NCBI GenBank assembly: GCA_022340565.1
Contig: JAJDNR010000018.1
Span: 43,800 to 107,799, forward strand
Source: Desulfofustis sp.
Lineage (GTDB): Bacteria > Desulfobacterota > Desulfobulbia > Desulfobulbales > Desulfocapsaceae
Length of the DNA: 64,000 nucleotides
Reading direction: 5' to 3'
Shown here one piece after another: positions 58,851 through 64,000 of the stretch. The notes under the pieces are model-generated. The model made no database searches. It was given only the letters and a program-made list of their open reading frames with translations, and was not told where the DNA came from. Positions within the stretch are counted from its first letter, which is position 1. Every line of letters begins with the position of its first letter. The position numbers were made by a program, and so were the translations under genes.

Positions 58851-61431
58851 GGTTCAACAGCCGGTAAATTCGCCCAATATCGACGCGCGACCGCACCAGA
58901 TCGGCGAGTTCGTCGAGGCTTCTATCCACGTTATAGGTTGTTCCTGATTCACCCAGGGGTGCAAGGCCCTTTGTGCGCCGCAGCCCGTCGACGAACCAGC
59001 GCCTAAAGGTATCTTCGTCGAAAATTCCGTGCAGATAGGCACCCCACACCGATCCATCGTCGTTTCTGCAACCGCAGGTCTCCCCGCCTTCAAACTCCAG
59101 TACCGGAGTCAGGCTGCCAACGGTCTTGCCATGGTGGATCTCGTACCCGACGATTTGCCGCCCTGATTCGATATGGGTTCCCCGCCGCTTGATCAAGGTC
59201 TTGTCTCGGGCCATGACGGTGTCCACCGCCAGCAGGCCGAGACCGCGGATCGAGCCGTCGCTGGTCTCGATCCGATATGGATCGGCTATGAGCTTGCCGA
59301 GCATCTGATATCCCCCGCAGATGCCGACTATCGTTCCCCCGGCTCGGTAATAGTCGATAATGGCCCGATCACAGCCGCGGTCGGAAAGGAAGCGGAGATC
59401 GCCTGCGACGTTTTTGGATCCGGGAATGATAACGCAGTCCGGCCGGCCGAACAGGCTTGGGTCGGACACGAACCTGATGTTGACATCCGGTTCGAAATAG
59501 AGCGGATCGATATCGGTAAAATTGGCGATGTGCGGGATATCGACCACGACGATTTCCACCTGGTCGGCGCCGGTGCCGCGATCCCGGTAAAAACCTTCGC
59601 GCAGGGACACCGAATCTTCCTGCGGTATTGACATGTCGGATATATAGGGCACCACGCCGAGCACATCCCGGCCGGTGTGTTCCCTGATAAATCGGTGCGC
59701 ATCGGCGAGCAATGACTCGTCCCCCCTGAACTTGTTGACGATAAAACCGGCGATCAGTTCCCGTTCCCACTCCTCGAGCACGTCCATGATACCGGCAAAA
59801 GCAGCATAGACGCCCCCTCGGTCGATGTCTCCGACAAGCAGCACCGGGGCACCGGCATAGCGGGCCATTTTCATGTTGACGATGTCGTGGGACTTGAGGT
59901 TCACCTCTCCGGGCGACCCGGCTCCTTCCATCACAATGACCTCGTAGGCGTCGCGCAATTCGTCGAAACTTGCCACAACCGCTTTCCACGCTTCATCCTT
60001 GAATGCGTGGTACTGGCGTACGTCCATGTTGCGCACCGGCCTGCCGTTGACGATCACCTGGCTGCCGGTGTCGCTGTTCGGCTTGAGCAGAATCGGATTC
60101 ATTCTCCAGTCCGGCTCGAGTTTCGCGGCCTGGGCCTGGACAACCTGGGCCCGCCCCATTTCTCCCCCGTCTACGGTTACATGGGAGTTAAGGGACATGT
60201 TCTGGGCCTTGAACGGGCAGACCTTGTACCCGTCCTGATAGAGTATTCTGCACAGCGCCGCACTTAAAATTGATTTTCCGGCATTGGACGAGGTCCCCTG
60301 GAACATGATCGCAGCAGCCCGTTTTTTCTGCCTTTGAGAACGGTTCGCGGGCCCCCCGATCACCTTTCGAAGGGCCTCGACGAGCCGCCGGTTTTCGGTC
60401 TCGGTCCTTACCGCCACCCGCACATATGCATCTCCGAGGCCTCGGTAATTGCCGCACCTTCTGATAATGATCCCTTCCTGAAGAAGCTCTTGATAGAGCC
60501 ATTGCCCGGATAAGCCGCCACTCAGTCTGAGGAGCAGGTAATTGGCATGGGAATCCAGCGCCTCGATCCCTTCAAATCCGCCAAGCGCACCCCGCAACTG
60601 CTCGCGCAGCATGGCGCAGAGCGATTTCGTGTCGGCCGCATATGCTTGGTCGTTTACGGCCCTGGCGGCGATGATCTGGGCGAGCGTGTTCACCGACCAT
60701 TGCGGCAGCAGCTCGCGAATTTTCAGGCAATACGGTTCGGGAAAGATTCCGAAGCCGACCCTGAGGCCTGGAATGGAGAAGAATTTGGTCAGCGAGTTAA
60801 GGGTAATGATGTTTGCGAGCGTTCCGCCAACCGTGGTGAATGGTTCGATGAAATCATGGAATGCCTCGTCGATGACAAAGAGCGTATCGGGATGCTTTTG
60901 CGCCAGATCCATGATCGCTTGATCTTCCAGGAATGCGCCGGATGGATTGACTGGGTTGCCGAATACAACCAGATCGTTTCCTTGAATCTTCGCGGCAATC
61001 TGACCTGGCGAAACCCGGTAGCCGTCTGCTGCCGTATCGATGAATTCGACTTCAATCGAGTTTTTTTCCAGTACATCGATGTAGTCGATATAACAGGGCA
61101 CCGGAAGCAATGCCCGCCGAACCGACACGATCCGGGGAACCAGGTGCAGCAGTTCGGTGGAGCCATTGCCCGGCACGATCAGTTCTCTGTCCACACGATA
61201 GCGATTCGAAACAGCGCGCACGAGTTCGGTGCAGTCCGGATCGGGGTAGTGGCCAAGCAGTTGAAGATGGCAATTGATCGCCGATCTCAGCCAGGCTGGA
61301 GGACCGAGCGGATTGAGATTGGCGCTGAAATCGAGCATCGGCTGGTCACGCTCCTGGTTGCGATGTCTGTGAATATTCCCGCCATGCTCGTGTCTGCCGA
61401 TCGGCAGGTCTGCTCCGTTCAATACCGCCAT
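58840..61431 (-). CDS. Fusion of threonine-phosphate decarboxylase (CobD-type aminotransferase) and cobyric acid synthase (CobQ/CbiP)
   Basis: N-term LDFSANLNPLGPPAWLRSAI...PGNGSTELLHLVPR; C-term AAIMFQGTSSNAGKSILSAALCRILYQDGYKVCPFKAQNMSLNSHVT in one 863-aa frame. Confidence 0.93.
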   Translation of the reverse strand: MAVLNGADLPIGRHEHGGNIHRHRNQERDQPMLDFSANLNPLGPPAWLRSAINCHLQLLGHYPDPDCTELVRAVSNRYRVDRELIVPGNGSTELLHLVPRIVSVRRALLPVPCYIDYIDVLEKNSIEVEFIDTAADGYRVSPGQIAAKIQGNDLVVFGNPVNPSGAFLEDQAIMDLAQKHPDTLFVIDEAFHDFIEPFTTVGGTLANIITLNSLTKFFSIPGLRVGFGIFPEPYCLKIRELLPQWSVNTLAQIIAARAVNDQAYAADTKSLCAMLREQLRGALGGFEGIEALDSHANYLLLRLSGGLSGQWLYQELLQEGIIIRRCGNYRGLGDAYVRVAVRTETENRRLVEALRKVIGGPANRSQRQKKRAAAIMFQGTSSNAGKSILSAALCRILYQDGYKVCPFKAQNMSLNSHVTVDGGEMGRAQVVQAQAAKLEPDWRMNPILLKPNSDTGSQVIVNGRPVRNMDVRQYHAFKDEAWKAVVASFDELRDAYEVIVMEGAGSPGEVNLKSHDIVNMKMARYAGAPVLLVGDIDRGGVYAAFAGIMDVLEEWERELIAGFIVNKFRGDESLLADAHRFIREHTGRDVLGVVPYISDMSIPQEDSVSLREGFYRDRGTGADQVEIVVVDIPHIANFTDIDPLYFEPDVNIRFVSDPSLFGRPDCVIIPGSKNVAGDLRFLSDRGCDRAIIDYYRAGGTIVGICGGYQMLGKLIADPYRIETSDGSIRGLGLLAVDTVMARDKTLIKRRGTHIESGRQIVGYEIHHGKTVGSLTPVLEFEGGETCGCRNDDGSVWGAYLHGIFDEDTFRRWFVDGLRRTKGLAPLGESGTTYNVDRSLDELADLVRSRVDIGRIYRLLNLER

Positions 61432-61459
61432 GTTCTGTCCTGCGCCTTCACCGTTGCTA

Positions 61460-62233
61460 TCAAAATGACACGACCGCTCCCGTCAGGATCGCCGTTTCCA
61501 TCAGTTCGCAGGCAGCGCCGAGCGTATCGCCGGTATACCCGCCGATTTTCCTCATGCACCACCAGCACAACAGCCCGATGGTCAGCACAAACCCGATAAT
61601 CATCGCCAGCATTCGTTCCGGGGTGAGAAGCGTCATTGCCGCCAGAAGGATGACGGCCGAAATGATCGAAACGGATCTGGCCGAGCCTCCGTCGAAAAAC
61701 AGATTGCCCATGCCGCCTTCTCCGCGTGCATAAGGGAGCAGGCACATCATCAGAACGGCGGCGGTCCGCCCGGCTGCGCAAGCGACTACGATAACCGGCA
61801 CAAACCCGTTTGCCGGCAGCGATAGAATCGCTGCGGTTTTAAAGAGCAGCAGCGAGATCACGGCTGCCGCTCCCATGACTCCGATCCTGCTGTCCTTCAT
61901 GATGGCGAGCGTGCGCTCCCGGTCACGGCAGCTCATGAACCCGTCGATGGTATCGGCAAGACCGTCGAGATGCAGAAAACCGGAAATGAGCGAAAGCCAG
62001 ATCGCGCCCCCCACCCCAACCAGCATCGGCGGAGCAAAGCGCAGGCAAAGCAGGGCACATCCGCCGATCAAGACCCCGCTGACAAGACCGACGATGGTGA
62101 AATAGTAGGCTGATCCGGCAAAATAGCGCTTTTCGTCCGGGACCCGGGTAAGGCCCGGCAGGATAGTCAGGAACCTCAAGGCTGCAGAAAAGCAGCGCAG
62201 CGGACTGAAAATCGCCGTTTGCAGGCCTCTCAT
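61460..62233 (-). CDS. cobS: Adenosylcobinamide-GDP ribazoletransferase (cobalamin synthase)
   Basis: AALRFLTILPGLT...SLISGFLHLDGLADTIDGFMSCRDRERTLAIMKDSRIGVMG. Confidence 0.93.
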   Translation of the reverse strand: MRGLQTAIFSPLRCFSAALRFLTILPGLTRVPDEKRYFAGSAYYFTIVGLVSGVLIGGCALLCLRFAPPMLVGVGGAIWLSLISGFLHLDGLADTIDGFMSCRDRERTLAIMKDSRIGVMGAAAVISLLLFKTAAILSLPANGFVPVIVVACAAGRTAAVLMMCLLPYARGEGGMGNLFFDGGSARSVSIISAVILLAAMTLLTPERMLAMIIGFVLTIGLLCWWCMRKIGGYTGDTLGAACELMETAILTGAVVSF

Positions 62234-62261
62234 GTCAGAATCGTCTCCTTATGCCAATCAT

Positions 62262-63329
62262 CTATTTGTCCGCCCCGGCAACGGCTGCCTCCGCGAAGGT
62301 GGCAACCTCCGTCAGGACAAGTTTTGCCGCTTCCACCACATTCATCGCCAGGGCCGCACCGGTGCCTTCACCGAGTCTGAAATTGAGATCGAGCAGCGGC
62401 CTCGTACAACCCAGAAATTCCTGCATGTGAATGTGACCGGGCTCGACTGAGCGGTGCGCGCAGATGATATAATCCCTCACGAAGGGTTCTATGGTATGGG
62501 CGATCAAGGCCGCGGCGGTGGAAATGAATCCATCCACGACAACCGGTTTTCTTTTTGCGGCTGCCCCGAGGATCAGCCCGGCGATTCCTCCGATTTCATA
62601 ACCTCCGACCTTGGCTAAGATGTCGAGGCCGTTTCGGGGATCAGGTTTGTTGATCTGGAGGATTTTTTCGATGATCGCAATCTTGTTCTTCAGCTGCTCG
62701 TCATCGAGTCCGGTGCCTCGGCCGGTCAGCAGCGCGATCGGCTTGCCGGTGACAACTGCGGCGATGGCCGTGCTCGGCGTGGTGTTGCCGATGCCCATCT
62801 CCCCGGTCCCGAAGAGATCGTATGAGGAGCTCAGCTGTTCGGCTATGTCGATCCCGTGTTCCACGGCCTTGCGGGCATTGGCGATGCTCATCGCCGGACC
62901 GGCGGCAATATTGCTGGTCCCATATGAAATCTTCCTGTTCAGAAAGAACCTGTTTTCCCCGAGATCATCGAAATCATGATTTACGCCGAGATCCGCCACG
63001 AACACGTCAGCGCCGACCTGCCTGGCCAGCGCGCTGATGCCGGCGCCACCCGCCAGTATGTTGTATACCATCTGCGGGGTCACCTCCGGCGGAAACTTGC
63101 TGACGCCCTCCGCAACAACACCGTGGTCACCGGCCATGGTGACGATCGCCTTGCGGCCGACAGGAGGATCCAGGCTCCTGGTCATGCCGGCGAGATCAAT
63201 GCCGAGATCCATCAGGTCTCCGAGCGCCCAATGGGGCATCGTCAGCTGGTCGAGACGTGCTTTGGCACGATCACGGTAGTCGCTGTCCTGGGGAAATATC
63301 TCGCTGCAGGTTCTTTCCAACACCTTCAT
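62262..63329 (-). CDS. cobT: Nicotinate-nucleotide-dimethylbenzimidazole phosphoribosyltransferase
   Basis: AIVTMAGDHGVVAEGVSKFPPEVTPQMVYNILAGGAGISALARQVGADVFVADLGV; GEMGIGNTTPSTAI. Confidence 0.96.
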   Translation of the reverse strand: MKVLERTCSEIFPQDSDYRDRAKARLDQLTMPHWALGDLMDLGIDLAGMTRSLDPPVGRKAIVTMAGDHGVVAEGVSKFPPEVTPQMVYNILAGGAGISALARQVGADVFVADLGVNHDFDDLGENRFFLNRKISYGTSNIAAGPAMSIANARKAVEHGIDIAEQLSSSYDLFGTGEMGIGNTTPSTAIAAVVTGKPIALLTGRGTGLDDEQLKNKIAIIEKILQINKPDPRNGLDILAKVGGYEIGGIAGLILGAAAKRKPVVVDGFISTAAALIAHTIEPFVRDYIICAHRSVEPGHIHMQEFLGCTRPLLDLNFRLGEGTGAALAMNVVEAAKLVLTEVATFAEAAVAGADK

Positions 63330-63877
63330 TGTCTCTTCCTTTCTTGCTTTATGTGAAGCGGCAGCCCGCAACTCACCAGCACCACTTCGGTTGCGGCGGC
63401 GGCGACCATTTTATTGCACACTCCCACGAGATCCCGATATCTTCTCGCCAACTCGTTGTCGGGCACAATCCCCATTCCCACTTCGTTGCTGACAACAACC
63501 ACCGTCCCCTTCATCGCCCCGGCGCAGGCCATGACAGCACCCATCTCAACGGCAATTTCATCTTCCCCGCACACCGCGCCCCGTCGGTCATATTCGGCCA
63601 TGATATTGCTGACCCAGAGCGTCAGACAATCCACCAGGTATACCGCAAAGTCATGCCGTTCGATCACCGCCGCCACGTCGAGCGGCTCCTCGATTGTGGT
63701 CCATACTGCAGCGTCTCTCTGCTGACGGTGTTTACGGACCCGCTCCGCCATTTCCCGATCGCGCACCTCGCAGGTGGCGACGAAACAACGAGGCCCAGGT
63801 ATCTGCTCGGCCCGCTTCATCGCGTAATCGCTTTTCCCGCTTCTGGCTCCGCCGGTCACCAGGACAATGTCCGCCAT
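63326..63877 (-). CDS. cobU: Bifunctional adenosylcobinamide kinase/guanylyltransferase
   Basis: MADIVLVTGGARSGKSDYAMKRAEQ; YLVDCLTLWVSNIM; VVSNEVGMGIVPDNELARRYRDLVG. Confidence 0.95.
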   Translation of the reverse strand: MADIVLVTGGARSGKSDYAMKRAEQIPGPRCFVATCEVRDREMAERVRKHRQQRDAAVWTTIEEPLDVAAVIERHDFAVYLVDCLTLWVSNIMAEYDRRGAVCGEDEIAVEMGAVMACAGAMKGTVVVVSNEVGMGIVPDNELARRYRDLVGVCNKMVAAAATEVVLVSCGLPLHIKQERKRQ

Positions 63878-63884
63878 AGGAAGC

Positions 63885-64000
63885 CTACCCCCTGCAGTTG
63901 AAATATTCCAGACAGGGCTGCCCGTCCCGGATGGTAATTCTGGAAACGCCCCCTTCCGCGATGTTGAATCCAAACGGGCAGTCGGCATCAAGCCCCAGCA
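63885..64000 (-). CDS. Partial C-terminus of a probable histidine phosphatase (alpha-ribazole phosphatase, CobC-like)
   Basis: Reverse frame reads LGLDADCPFGFNIAEGGVSRITIRDGQPCLEYFNCRG*; operon context. Confidence 0.5.
   Translation of the reverse strand, partial: LGLDADCPFGFNIAEGGVSRITIRDGQPCLEYFNCRG

Noticed and set aside
60547-61599. 350-aa plus-strand ORF
   Set aside because: Antisense to the CobD-CobQ fusion and cobS; no domain motifs.

Overview
The window looks like chromosomal core plus lineage-specific DNA of an anaerobic Desulfobacterota-like bacterium (taxonomy inferred from gene content). I saw no IS element, CRISPR array, rRNA or tRNA. Housekeeping genes include an EF-G-like GTPase, murJ, rarA, ppaC, a purD-purE fusion, sua5, ettA, greA, rpoH, lepA, engB, hisI/hisG, panC, xseA and ndk. 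There is a flagellar block (fliF, fliG, MotE-like, motA, motB, fliL, fliM, fliN, flhG, PilZ) and a cobalamin nucleotide-loop block (cobC-like, cobU, cobT, cobS, a cobD-cobQ fusion, cbiB, cbiA, cbiC). The main finding is three exported proteins whose reading frames are interrupted by an in-frame TGA that is best read as selenocysteine: a UshA-like protein (6952-8076, motif PCG-U-GSNRLGGL), a pentaheme c-type cytochrome (12038-13381, motif HVIPDG-U-PTPNRL) and a triple-rhodanese lipoprotein (13772-15100, motif FYCGGYT-U-GMS). Each TGA is followed 17-21 nt later by a small stem-loop whose loop contains GGUC or GGUCU, the hallmark of a bacterial SECIS. The ORF track truncates or splits all three genes. 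Other points of interest are a FadR(YsiA)-type operator palindrome in front of a TetR gene, PurD-PurE and CobD-CobQ fusions, a 1318-aa TPR/beta-barrel protein, a ~100-bp multi-segment hairpin between xseA and ndk, and a perfect 34-bp palindrome at the purDE/sua5 junction.
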